Shown: positions 24,031-35,236 of the stretch, in pieces | Numbering within the stretch: position 1 is the stretch's first letter | How the letters are laid out: every line of letters begins with the position of its first letter | Assembly: GCA_022225965.2 (NCBI GenBank) | Contig: JAKJXP020000030.1 | Location: 372,001 to 436,000, forward strand | Direction: 5' to 3' | DNA length: 64,000 bases | Source of the DNA: Diatrype stigma | Lineage: Eukaryota > Ascomycota > Sordariomycetes > Xylariales > Diatrypaceae | Notes under the pieces: model-generated | Seen by the model: only the letters and a program-made list of their open reading frames with translations | Told to the model about the DNA's origin: nothing | Databases searched by the model: none | Position numbers and translations under genes: made by a program

Positions 24031-26878
24031 CTACTTCCTCTCCCCCAGCCTCGGCAGCCGCACCGGCGCAATCAGCAACACATTCACGACGGCTACGGCG
24101 ATGCAGCACACGAAGGTGACGCGCAGGGCAGCCTCGTAGCTGCGCACGACCTGGTCGCGAACCTCCGGATCAGCAATGCGGGCGACGGCCTCGACGCTTT
24201 CGCGCACCTTCTCGATGAGGGCGGCCTTCCAGGCAGCATCCCGTCCGCCACCACCACCGCCGCCACCAACGACGACAAACAGATCCAGGTACCTTAGCAG
24301 GGCGTTCTGCAGGACGAGGCTGCTGGCGGCGATGCCGAGGACGCTGCCGAGGGCGCGCCACAGCACCAGGGTGCTGGTGACGACAGCCTGCTCGCGCTGG
24401 GCCGACGCGGCCAGCACGGCGAGGAAGGTGCCGGGGAACTGGAAGCCCTGGCCCATGGACGCGGGCACCAGGCACGCCAGGTACGCGGCCGCGGGCCAGC
24501 CGCGCCCCATCGACGACAGCGTCACGGCCCCCGCCAGGTACAGCGCCGCGCCCAGCCCCAGCGGCCACTTCAGACGCCGCGTCCACGTGATCAGGAACCC
24601 CGTCGCCGTCCCGCACGTCGACGCGATCGCCGTCGGCACCACGAGGTACAGGCCCGAGTCGGTGGCCGACCGCAGGAGGACGGCTTGGAAGAATAGGGGT
24701 CTTTTTTTTTTTGTTTTGGTTTTGTGTTAGGGTATGTATGCATGTGCTTTGTGCGGTGTAGTTTTAAGAAGGGCAGGGATTGGGCTTCTCGAGGTAAGCT
24801 TGGGGTTGGGAGATGGATGGGTACTTACACGTTGAAGAGAATCGCGTTGAGCAGGAACGACGCGATGAAGTTGGCGAAGATCATGTTGGCTCGCGGCGCG
24901 CTGTGCAGGAGCTCCAGCGGCATGATCGGTCGCTCGGCCCAGCTCTCGACCCAGAGGCAGGTCGGGAAACAGACCGCGGATATGGCCAGCGAGGCGATGG
25001 TGAATGGGTGGGACCCTTTGAACAGCATTGTCAGCCTCTGTCGGCTTCCTCCGGGCAAGCAAGCCAAACGAGTGTATGTGTATGCTGGGTCAGTACTTAC
25101 ACGGCAAGACGTTACCGCCTAGGTTCTACAAAGACTGTTAGCAAAGCCCGAACGAAACGTGGGGAACGAGAGAGGCAGTCTAAAGTCAAAGTCACTCACC
25201 ACCCCCAAGATCAAGAAGGTAATGGACGCGGTCAGCAGCAGGGACCCCCCGAAGTCGAAGGCCCTCATGGCCTCGACCAGAGTCTCCCGCTTGTTGCCGA
25301 CAAGGCCGAGGTCCGCGGGCACCACCCACGCCGTGACGCAGAGCGTCAGCGCGATCGGGATCACCTGGATCCCGAACTCCCACCGCCAGCCGAGCTTGTC
25401 GGCCATCAAGCCGCCTAGGGCCGCGCCGGCCGCCGATGCCACCCCATCTGATTGGTGTAAAAACAGGTCAGCGTGCCATCTTTTCATCCCATATCGTACA
25501 CAAGTTTTTAGAATGGAACGAAGAAACTGGCTACAATCGACCAGAATTTGGTACGTACACACGATGTTGACGTAGCTCTGGTAAGCGCCTCGGCGTCTGC
25601 GGAGATGTGGTTCGAAGTTAGCTTACTGCATCTCCTTTCTTTTTTCTCTCTTCTCTTTTTTCCCCACCACCGCGCGTCCCGATTCATCTCCCGTTCCGGA
25701 TCTAATCTGGGCCCTGGGGGAAGTTTCTCAACTCACTCGATGGGCACCAGGTCGCTGATGATGATGTTGCCGAGGGCCATCATGCCGCCGGCGCCGAGCC
25801 CGCAGACGGCCCGGGCGGCGATGAAGCTGGTCATGCTCTGGGCGAGGGCGCACCAGAGGGTGGCGGCGCCGAAGATGGCCATGGTGACCAGGTACGGGCC
25901 GCGGCGGCCCAGCGAGTCGGACAGCCGCCCCACCATGGGCTGGAAGGCCGTGTTGGTCAGCAGGAAGGCCGTCGACAGCCACGACGCGCTGTTGGAGCTC
26001 CGGAAGTACGACGTGATGACCGGGTGCGACGACGCCATGATGGTCCCGTCGAAGCACGCCAGGAAGTACGTCGCCATGATCCCCACGAAGATCAGCCAGA
26101 ACCGCCGGTTGTCCGTGTCGATCAGGAACACCCTCTGCGGCTGTTGCTGTGAGTGGTGGTGGTGGTGATGCGACTTTTTACCAGCTCCGTTGGTAGCACC
26201 TTGATCATCGCCATACCTACCACCCCCGCCATTAATGGGAGAATTCAGTAGCGGACCGGCTTCGACGTCGACGTCGGCGCCGTTGTTATTGGCAACATCA
26301 ACGCCACCTTCATGTCCATAGTCGAGGGTGTCTCCGCTGCTCAGCGACGAGGAGTCCTCGGACCCGGGCCCGGACCCGGACTCAAAGTCGAAGTCGTCCT
26401 CGCCCCCGGAAATAGCGGAGTCGAGGTTGGCGGCAGGTCTCTCGCCGCGCTCGTACTCGTAACTGTAGGACGGCCGTCTGTTCCTGCTCCTGCTCCTACT
26501 ACCCCCCGATGGCGACGGGCCCCGGTTCCGGAGCATGTTCGACTCCAGGGCCTCGGGCGCGAGCCCCGACGGGATCGAAGAGAAGCTGCGGGCGAGGTAC
26601 AGGTCCGCCTCGCTGCTGGGATCAAAACCTTCGTGAGCAGCGCCGCCATGATGGTTGTGGTTGTGATGGTGGTGATGGTTGACGCTGATAGGAGCCGGGC
26701 GGCTTCCGTCGTCGGCACCGGCGGCGGTTGTGGCGGCGACAGCTCCGAAATCCCGGGACTCGGTATCGGTCCCGAGGAGCGGTGTCCGCTCGCCCGACCG
26801 CGAATCACCGTGGAAGCGGACGGGGGAAGCTCCGGGCGATTGGCCCGGAGAAGACCTGGGAGCCTTGGTATCCGACAT
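24031..26878 (-). CDS. MFS transporter, DHA2/VBA-like multidrug or vacuolar basic-amino-acid type
   Basis: Drug:H+ antiporter-like membrane protein. Exons are 26878..25737, 25596..25559, 25447..25200, 25125..25101 (25 nt), 25015..24829 and 24700..24031, giving 769 residues. Each junction restores the family frame, for example SYVNIVYGVASAAGAALGG and GGNVLPWSHPFTIASLA. An unusually long cytosolic N-terminus of about 255 residues is rich in Ser, Gly, Asp and His (two His runs). It carries an ERTPLLG motif resembling the acidic dileucine sorting signals of vacuolar carriers. Membrane segments start at RFWLIFVGIMATYFLACFDG. MFS motif A is GRLSDSLGRRG, and GLGAGGMMALGNIIISDLV is the motif typical of 14-TM DHA2 members. 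Substrate not determinable; vacuolar location is inferred. The last acceptor follows an A-rich rather than pyrimidine-rich tract. Confidence 0.9.
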
Positions 26879-28148
26879 GACTGGCTAATTTCGCCCGCGA
26901 TAGATCGCACCTTCGACCCAGTAAGGAAAGAGATTGGAAATTAAAAGTCGTCGGTTGGTGCTACTTCATTTATGCGGTATGACTAAGTGGGTAATAGGTC
27001 GTGCAAGGAGCTGGTGCAATCACCAAATGGGCCTTCGCCCCGCCAACGGTCGCGATGATACCAAGACCAAGCAGGACCAATTGGCTACGTAGGTATACCC
27101 AATGTGTATTATATATAAGGAGGTGTATATATATAGGTAGATCGCTGTGGTTCACAATAGCGTGTATGCGAATGAACGGGCCCTAGTTACCTATAGGAGG
27201 ATTCTATTGACAGTGTGTTCAACCAGTGCCCAGCTTCTTTATAAGTTATGGATGGAGCATGGCACTCGACAAGGAAGAAGAGAAGAGCAGGTAAAGATGA
27301 GAGTCACGGCATGCAATTGGACCATTTGAGTTATAAAAGAGGAAAGCCAGCATAAAAACGGGCATAACGGGCCCTCACACGGTCCGAAAAGGGCGAGCGA
27401 TGGTGTGCTTGCAGGAGCTGCAGGGTAGACTTCCGGCACCGGGGGGTGGGAGACAGGCAGGATGGTGGGTTCGAGTGCAGACTGCAGTCAGTCAAGTCAG
27501 CGGTATGCGGCTCAGATAGGAATCAGCTGCACGGCGGCGATCTCTCAGCGGCTCAGCCCTGCATACGGTGAGGTCGAGGTGAGCTTGGGGAGATCCAGGA
27601 ACAAAGAGGTTTTTTTGCCTGTCTCTCCCCTTCGTGATAGATCAGAATTCGCTGGGTACGGGGGGTCCTTTTTCGTCTGAGTGAGTACTGTCTCCACCGA
27701 ACCTTATCAACTACTAGGAAATCGGCGTCCTTTCGAAAAGCGGACCATCGGCCATGTCAGGATCGCGTCTGCGCGTGTCAGGATACGTGGATAAGCACGC
27801 TGCATGCATATGTGGTGTGAAGCGGTGTCGAAATATAAAAGGCTCTATACACGTAGCAAAACACATGAACTTGACCCAGACAAGTTCTGTTCTAGTGTAC
27901 GTGGCATAGGAAGACTGATAACTATAGTAGATTGTCTCGTGTGGTAGGCAACCTGCAATGCGATCGCAAAGTCTTCTTCTCGAAGGTAGGTATCGTATTA
28001 GCGTTATGAAGTGAGACGCTTCTAGATCGATGCGCATGAGCCTAGCGAGAGGGTGTCATGCATCTATCCCCCGTGTGCACAAAATCCAGGAGACCACCTC
28101 GATGAAATATATACACTTATAATCCTAGCATACCTTCTAGCTCTCGCC
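26879..28148. other. Intergenic region upstream of the MFS gene
   Basis: 1.3 kb, partly AT-rich with TATATA runs near 27108-27135. It contains the MFS promoter and the 3' end of the hexokinase-like gene. Short frames (for example 27462-27680) have no recognisable content. Confidence 0.4.
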
Positions 28149-29846
28149 TCAGATATCCCTAGAAGCTGCCTGCATGGCGGCACCGCACAAGACACCCGCA
28201 CCGACGATGCCTCCGTCGTGGCAAGGACTCAAGACGACTTGGACCGGAGACCTCCCCTCGCCGAACTCGGCCTGGAGGATGCTGTCCATGAAGTCTTGGC
28301 AGTCGGCCAGATAATCTTGGAAGTGGCTGATGCAGCCACCAGTATATCCTACGCTCAGCACCACCGCCTCATCTCCTGGCTCCCTTGTTGGAGCGGATAC
28401 GTTGGTTGTATCTTGCAAGGGGTGCCGCGAGAGAGGGATCTCTTCAGCACAAGCGAGCAAGCCAATAACACCGGCGGCCACGATGCCGGCAGCCCTGACC
28501 TCGATGGCCTTGGCAATATCGTAAAGGGCCATTGCAATGTCTTCCGACCATTGGAAGGGTGATTTGGCAGTCGAGGGTGGGAATTCGCTTTCTAGCTTCT
28601 GAAGGAGTAGCGAGGCTCTGGGCGGCCGAAAGTGACTCAGGAAGGTTGTTGTCAGTCCGAATCGCTGTAATAATTTCGTAGGTAATACTTCTTCCGTGTA
28701 GTTCACGCGAGACTGGAGGTAATCGAGCAGAATGAGTCGTCCGAGCTCACCGAGATATCGTCCTGCCGTCATGTATTCTAGAGGCTGAAATCCAGGTTTT
28801 TCTCCTGCGGCGTCGAGCTGAACGTCCCATTTACTGATCAGGTCGAGTTGTCGTAAGGCTGGAGCTGTACCATTTATGCTCCACTCCGTGTTCACAGCAA
28901 TCTTTAAGTCCTCTATAGGATCCCCGTTCAAGCCTCTCACTTTCTCCGGAAGCTTGTCCCGGCCAAGGATGCGCTTTGGAAGAGGAATTGTCGCATTGCT
29001 GCCGGTGCCACATATAAGACCCATTACTGCCTTGTGAGTCTCATCTTCCTGTGATTGATAAATGAACGATACTAATGTTGCGACGGAGTCATTTAAGATG
29101 GCCGTAACTTTTATTGGCGGTAGATCAGGGCCTTTTTCGTTCTCATAACCGTTCACCAAGTAGGTTGCAAGGTCTAATTTCGATGAGACAACAAAACCTT
29201 TCCCCATAGACATAAGGGTAGCCTCAGAAATGGTATTTTGCTGCATCGGAAAGGAGAAGGTAACCCCTATCGGAAGCGGGATATCCCGGGGTAGCTCGAG
29301 GATTTCGCATCCCTCCCGTACAACTTCGGCAATACAGCTGCCTATCCAGGAAAATAGCTCTTGAGCGTGCTGGCTCTTGAGATCTTCTGATATCGGCCAC
29401 GACTTTTCGAAAACCTGACGAACACGAGACTGGCTTTTGTCGTTGGTTTGGTTCAACTTGAAAGCATATTCATCACCCCCGAGGAGCTCGATGAAGTCGA
29501 CTCGCAAATTAGTCCCCCCGCTACAGAAGTTAGTCAGTTCCCTTGTAGTCATAATGGTTGGTTGGTGCGTACATGTCCATAGCGAGAAACCTACGGCGAT
29601 GTTAGCTAAAGCAAAACGCGTGGTTAGAGGTCTGGTTTCAGGTACGTACCGCCCCTTTTCTTGTCCAGCCTGTGGGCGTAAGATAGACTCGGCAATTGGC
29701 GTTGGAAGGAACTGCTCCATGGACTCAGCCGCCAGTCGTTGAAAGGTCTGGTGAAACTTTCTCGTTAAGGCTACTGCTACTTCGGCATCCATATGGAGAG
29801 GCCGGAGAAAGTCAGCCATGTCAGTGGTTTGAGATATGGTCCCCAT
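28149..29846 (-). CDS. Hexokinase-family protein (divergent, possibly regulatory)
   Basis: Hexose kinase fold. Exons are 29846..29650, 29590..29573 (18 nt) and 29520..28149, giving 528 residues. The micro-exon is required: it supplies F-L-A-M-D-I and completes the phosphate-1 motif DIGGTNLRV (about 71-79). Other sites are GVTFSFPMQQ and MGKGF (sugar binding), NDSVATL with the catalytic Asp, GTGSNA, NTEWSING, LEYMTAGRYLGEL, AAGVIGLLAC and DGGIVGAG. The usual G-x-D-G-S near the end reads VGYTGG, so the Asp is lost, and the F of EWGAF is missing. Aspergillus has atypical members (HxkC/XprF, HxkD) with regulatory rather than kinase roles; this could be one, or a working kinase. Activity cannot be judged from the sequence alone. 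Confidence 0.88.
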   Translation of the reverse strand: MGTISQTTDMADFLRPLHMDAEVAVALTRKFHQTFQRLAAESMEQFLPTPIAESILRPQAGQEKGRYVPETRPLTTRFALANIAVGFSLWTCTHQPTIMTTRELTNFCSGGTNLRVDFIELLGGDEYAFKLNQTNDKSQSRVRQVFEKSWPISEDLKSQHAQELFSWIGSCIAEVVREGCEILELPRDIPLPIGVTFSFPMQQNTISEATLMSMGKGFVVSSKLDLATYLVNGYENEKGPDLPPIKVTAILNDSVATLVSFIYQSQEDETHKAVMGLICGTGSNATIPLPKRILGRDKLPEKVRGLNGDPIEDLKIAVNTEWSINGTAPALRQLDLISKWDVQLDAAGEKPGFQPLEYMTAGRYLGELGRLILLDYLQSRVNYTEEVLPTKLLQRFGLTTTFLSHFRPPRASLLLQKLESEFPPSTAKSPFQWSEDIAMALYDIAKAIEVRAAGIVAAGVIGLLACAEEIPLSRHPLQDTTNVSAPTREPGDEAVVLSVGYTGGCISHFQDYLADCQDFMDSILQAEFGEGRSPVQVVLSPCHDGGIVGAGVLCGAAMQAASRDI

Positions 29847-32167
29847 GGTAACGCTTGCTGTAGGATGGGCGAGCGTAGACAGCAGCTATCATTCAGTAGC
29901 GTGGGTGTTCGAGAAACCAGCCTGATATCCAGTATCTTGCAAGTTCTATAGACTTGAAGTGTCGGTGTTGAGACCTTCCAGTCCGCTTTCTTCGTCGAGA
30001 CAAACAAAGTTGAGACCTGCTCAATTGGTATTTGCCTAGAGAGACAATGCAATTGCTGGCTGTATGGTTCTGAGAACCTGCCAAGTCAAAGCCGGCTAGG
30101 TAGCTGCCTAGGTAATCAGGTCTCATTAGCTAAGGGAGCAAACACCGTACTCTGTAACAAAGGGTCTTGTCATGAAACGGGAAAGGGGAAGCCGGAAGGT
30201 AGCTGCTGTGAAGTGATATAGGTAGGCAGTTTATACCAAGGGCCAAGACTAGCAAGCAGACAGGCAGGCAAACAAACAAAGCTTTGTACTCGGATGCTGT
30301 CTAGTATGTATTGTGACTGGTTTATACAAAGTCCACTGGCAACGTATCCCTCAAATAAGTAGTGGTTATTGTTACACGGTCGTTATGATTGCATACCTAT
30401 ACCACCAAACAAGTCCTGGTAGCACTTGTTGATAAGCTGTAGGTAGTAAGTCAGCATATGCATAGGTAATGTTGGAGTATTGAATCAGGGGGTCTCGTGG
30501 TCCAATGATGTGACAATGAAGCAACATGGCCAAGTATATCAACATGATACCATCAACATGATACCATCACCACAGGTCAAACGGACATGAAATGTTCTGC
30601 ATTTCAGACAAAACCATTCAATCAGTGACTATACGCTAGTGAGTCATCTATGACTTGTCCTGCTTGGTATGTTCCTACATGCCTAGCTAAGATCGAGCAG
30701 ATTCATATTTGGGTAGGTGGTAGGTGGTAGGTAGTAGGTACCTATGACTACCTACTATGGCTGTTATGAGAATGTTGACTTACGGAGAGGATTATGCCAT
30801 GTGTGGTCTCATGCTGGCAAGGTGTTCGTGAATTGGCATGTGAAACACTCGTAAATAGGAGCACTTGCCAATACTGATACTGATAGGCGATATTGATGGG
30901 TGATACTCAGTGATACTGATGGGTGAGATGTCGAGTGGTTCTATCACATCTGCGACTGACTGACATTGACTGCCAGCCAAGCCACACAACGTAACGTAAC
31001 CGTCCTGTTCTCTAGCGGTTTCTAGTGGGGTGTCTTAAGACACTCCCGAGGTCTCTTTCGGAAAGTGCAGCGGTATGTACCTACCTGTCTGCCTATATGT
31101 CCTGCCTCTATGCCCTGCCTATATGTATGTATGTATGAAGCAGGTAGGCAGCCAGGCAACGTCAGGTAGGGAGCCAAGGTAGGGGAGGCAGGCACTGTTG
31201 GTAGGTATTGAAGAAGCCAAACAAGAGCGTGAGAATTCCGAGAGCGGAGCACAGACCAGCACTGCCCCATTTAACGTTCAAGTCATGCAAGTCATGGCAT
31301 GTGGCATGTTGAACCTTTAGGGGAACTTAATAAATGATCTATTATTAGTTAAACTGCCGGTATATGTATAGGTGTGGTGTCAGTAGTTATTGCCGCCCAG
31401 CCTGGTCTGAAGCCAGTTCATGCAGTCCCATACCTAGGTAGATACCTACCGGTATATGCAGCCAGCATACCATACCGTATGAACCTAGGTATATAGACGA
31501 TCTTTCCGGGGATCTAAAACCCATATGAATGTTCTTCTCAGACTGTCAACCGGCTTTCGAACAATGGCGCAACGGCCCGCCCTTAGCTAGGTGCTGGGTA
31601 TTTTTTCTGAAGCTCTTGTTATCAGATGTTTACTATCAGATGAGGGGCAAAGAGGGACAGCGCCTAGACAAAACTGATCAATTTCTACTTACGGTAGCTA
31701 GCATTATTGTGGTCTAGGTCGGGAAGCTAGGGGATTACTCTGGACCACTTTGGCACTTTCGTTGCAGATGACCTTTTCTACTTATGGAAAGGCGCTTCCC
31801 CGCTGCCCATTGCACAGTCATCAGCTTCCAAGATTGCTGTTCAGTGTCTGTGCTCACTGCTCAGTGCCCTGACACCTGAGTGCTCACAGACCCTTCAGCT
31901 TATCAGCCCATAGGAGCCCTGCCCATTTCAGGGGGTTGTTTAGACCAATGACATTACTTCGTAGTTACCGTTCCTAGCTGTGTACATACTTACGCAATTA
32001 CTTGGAATAGCATCTCATCAACTACCACCTAAATCGCCTATCAGCTGTGGTAGCCTTTGGATTTATTAGCGTAGCCTCTCAAATTATCGTTTCTATCAAG
32101 TCGTCCTCTATCTGTCCTAAGGCGTGTTTTGTTCATTCTGTCCATCTTTCCTTCCTGTACCTCAAAC
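29847..32167. promoter_or_regulatory. Divergent intergenic region between the hexokinase-like and GILT-like genes
   Basis: 2.3 kb rich in TAGGTAGG-type motifs (notably 30710-30765, 31076-31150, 31430-31450), short (GTAT)n near 31120-31136 and a 14-bp direct duplication near 30539-30566. No gene was found. Promoters of both flanking genes must lie here. Confidence 0.45.
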
Positions 32168-33049
32168 ATGGGTTCAAGTAAAATCGATCAGTATTCCGTC
32201 ATGGACGAGAAGCCGCCGATATCTAGTCAGGCTCGTCGCCGTCGCTATCGTTGGGTCGCAATCTTCTTCATGAGCTCATTACTATTCTACATGCTGTTCA
32301 GCGGCCGGGCCGTATCGGCTTACGCTGGGCGGTATCTACCGGCATCATCATCGTCATCATCATCGCAAAAACCGTACACGATATCCCAGAGCGAAGTCTC
32401 GCATCCGCCTGTTCCTCTAGAAATCCACATTATGAGCAAGTGTCCCGACGCGCAGTACTGCCTCAGCGAGCTGGTGGTGCCTTCTATGGTCCGGACCAGC
32501 GACAAAGTCAACTTTACCCTTTCCTACATCGGCACGCCGACCGAGAACGACGGCATCGAATGCAAGCACGGCCCGGAAGAGTGCATGGGCAACATCATCG
32601 AGCTCTGCGCCGTGAACCTCTACCCCGACGTCAAGGTCTACCTCGGCTTCACCAACTGCCTCACGCAGGACTATCCGGAGATACCCGACAGCGAGCTGGT
32701 TGAGGAGTGTGCTCTCGAGTTCGGCATCGACAAGGAGAAGCTCAACGAGTGTGCTTCGCGGGATACCGGCGCATTTGGCCTGTCGTTGCTGAGGCAGAGT
32801 ATTAAGAGGTCGGCTGAAGTACGTTCTGACCACGCGCAAACGCCACGCCCTACAGGGCTGAGCCCACCGTACTCTGCGTTCCATTACTAACCATCATCTT
32901 TGCAGGCCAACGTTACGAAGAGCTGCACCATCAGGGTAAACGAGGAGGTATATTGCATACGAGACGACGAGCAGTGGCAGGATTGCCCGAACGGAGCAGA
33001 TGTTGATACCCTCGTCGCTAAGATTGACGACCTTTACCGGGATTCTTGA
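32168..33049 (+). CDS. GILT-family thiol reductase (gamma-interferon-inducible lysosomal thiol reductase-like)
   Basis: Thioredoxin-fold family reducing disulfides, in animals inside lysosomes; here probably in the secretory or vacuolar lumen. Exon 1 is 32168..32818, the intron 32819..32905 (GTACGT, branch CTAAC, CAG), and exon 2 is 32906..33049, giving 264 residues. An Arg-rich stretch precedes one membrane anchor (about residues 29-45, VAIFFMSSLLFYMLFSG). A Ser linker follows, then VPLEIHIMSKCPDAQYCL with Cys92 and Cys98, the GILT active-site region (strand plus Cys pair). HGPEECMGNIIELCAVNLYP carries the conserved CxxN-type region, and further Cys pairs follow, including SCTIRVNEEVYCIRDDEQW in exon 2. 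The coding end overlaps the end of DcpS by 32 bp on the opposite strand. Confidence 0.88.
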
Positions 33050-34101
33050 GCGGCTCGAATATGTCTGTCCATAGCTCCGATGCTTCACCCACCGTGTAGC
33101 TTAGCGAAATTGTATCCATCCCCGTCTCATCGTCCCCTGCCATTGCTTCTAGCTGTTCTATGATACTATCCAACCCTATGGCTTTTCCAACCGACTGGGT
33201 CGAGGTCGCCTCTAGCATGACGTGAACGATGTGTATGTGAAGATGGTAATATGTCGGCTGGTAGTGGAGGAAGAGTTTCAGCTGGTCGGCCTCGACCTGC
33301 GGGTACGTCGCGACGGTGGCGTCGATCAGCTTAGCCTTCATGTGTCTCAGCCAAGGGATGTGCTTCTTGCTCAGGTCGCGCAGGCTCCAGAGGTCGCGCC
33401 GCTCGACGATGCCCAGCAAGTGCAGCGCGTCGATCGTCTTTCGGTCCCAGTGCAAGTTCGGCAGCAGCAGGAACCCCTCGTCGCCGTCCCGCCCCAGCGG
33501 CGTCCGGTAGATGACGTCCTCGACCTCCTTGCGCCCGTCGATGATGTTGTAAACCCAGTTCAGCCGGCCCTCCTCCCGGTTCGCACGCATCAGCGGCCGC
33601 ACCCGGTCGCGGTAGATCTCGGGCGTCTCGGTGACGAACCGGTATCCCTGCCTGCTGTGCTTCTTGATGTGCTTCTCGGTGCAGGGACATATGAGGTCCA
33701 GCTTCAAGTCGGCAAACTTGTCCTTGTCCTTGTCCTCGCCCTCGTCCGTCCCGGCGCTCTTCTCTGTCACGGGGGGCGACGGCCCGCTCGATCCCAGGAA
33801 CCAGGAGTAGATGTCGTTGTTCCCCAGGTTGGTAAGGCTGCGTAGGTTGGCTGGTACGGCCGTCAGGTATTCTGGTACATCCGGGAAGGGCGCGCGTTCG
33901 AGGAGAAGCAGCGCAGGCTCCGAGTCGACTTGTCCGTAAAGCGTTATCCGCCGGCCTGCATCATCTACGGCGTGCATGTCAGCTTTGTTGTAGTAACAAT
34001 GGACCACCGGGTACTACATATCCCATACCTTGGTTTAGCACGCGCTCGAATTGGAATTTGGGCACGAGCGCCTCGGCGCGCTTCTTGCTTTCGTCTGACA
34101 T
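33018..34101 (-). CDS. Scavenger mRNA-decapping enzyme DcpS/Dcs1 (m7GpppX diphosphatase)
   Basis: HIT-superfamily pyrophosphatase that hydrolyses m7GpppN left after 3'-5' mRNA decay; cytosol and nucleus. Exon 1 is 34101..34029, the intron 34028..33965 (GTATGG to TAG), and exon 2 is 33964..33018, giving 339 residues. The exon join gives KFQFERVLNQDDAGRRITLY, the DcpS N-terminal domain-swap region. YRFVTETPEIYRDRVRP, LNWVYNIIDGRKEVEDVIY and FLLLPNLHWDRKTIDALHLL are family blocks. FLHYQPTYYHLHIHIVHV carries the histidine triad H265-x-H267-x-H269, so it looks catalytically competent. An Asp/Lys-rich loop (about residues 95-108) is the only odd part. It is convergent with, and overlaps, the GILT-like gene. 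Confidence 0.95.
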
Positions 34102-35236
34102 GTCCTGCTATATCTTATACGAAAAACACAACACTCAGGTTAGGGGATTATTGCAGGTAGATATGTACGTGTAAACCTTGGAAGTAAACATATGATACCC
34201 CAAGTATGTACCTACACAGACATTAAGCTCCTTATCAACCCCTCCCTTATCGGTGGTTTGGTCGGTGCAATTCGTTCCCGTCTACGGGCTTTCCCAGCCC
34301 CACCAAGTGCCGGCCCGCTGTCCCAGTTCTCGACGGTGACCAGAGCTACCCGGGACTTGAAAGGGGGTGGATCAAAGCCGCTACCACCACCAAATTTCCC
34401 CGGCCGGGTTGCTATGTCCGGGGGAACTAATACAGCCACAACCTGGAAGTATGTACCTACCTAACAGGCTGACAGCTACAGTAACTTGGAAATGCCACCC
34501 GTCTAGGTAAATCATCAAGGCATCAATGGTCACCCACCCCATGCTCTTGACCCTTGTACCGATGGAAGGGAATCTACCAACCTCTAATACCATGTCATTA
34601 GAGAAGGCCCTCATACTTTGAAACTCGAGTAGTGATGTTATCTCCTCGAAGATCTCACAATCGCGTAGCACATCGTCTGTATCATTCATATACGTACTCA
34701 CACACAACCAAAGTCTTCGGCCACTCTGCCTTCTATATACATCACGTCCGCAACAGTCCTCGGAAGAGCATGGCCACCGCCAAATTCGAGCCGCTAAATC
34801 GCACACAAGATCGAGACAAGGAATGAGGAGAAGCCCAACAGTATCAATCCAAACAGGAGTATCCCCATAAGCATTGGCCTCGACGGACCGGGCCTAACCT
34901 CGCCACTTCGTAGACAATCAGAAGCAATGACAGAAAAAGAAAAGAGCCATACCAGAAGAATTGCTCGCGCCAGCAACTTGTTTCCAGAGTCACCTCTTTT
35001 CCAAACTCTTCATATCAGTCGTAGATATAAATTGCGCCTGCCCGTCCCAATCCACCCCTTCCCCCGGATATATACTTTTGTAGACCTGTGAACCATTTCA
35101 GAGCGCCCCAAACGCCAACCAGATTCAATACATGGTCCCCTACCCACGAATAAAAAGAAAACGGCTATATATAACACAGATAAAGCAATTTCGTGCCCTA
35201 CGGTGAGTGGCGGAACGACCTAGTGGGTGATTGGGC
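34102..35236. other. Intergenic region between DcpS start and the 3' end of XYR1
   Basis: 1.1 kb. It holds the DcpS promoter and the XYR1 3' end. The longest minus-strand frame (34381-34806) starts with GTG, not ATG, and shows no domain. Confidence 0.4.

Noticed and set aside
34381..34806. 141-codon minus-strand frame as a gene
   Set aside because: GTG start, no domain, lies in the DcpS upstream region.
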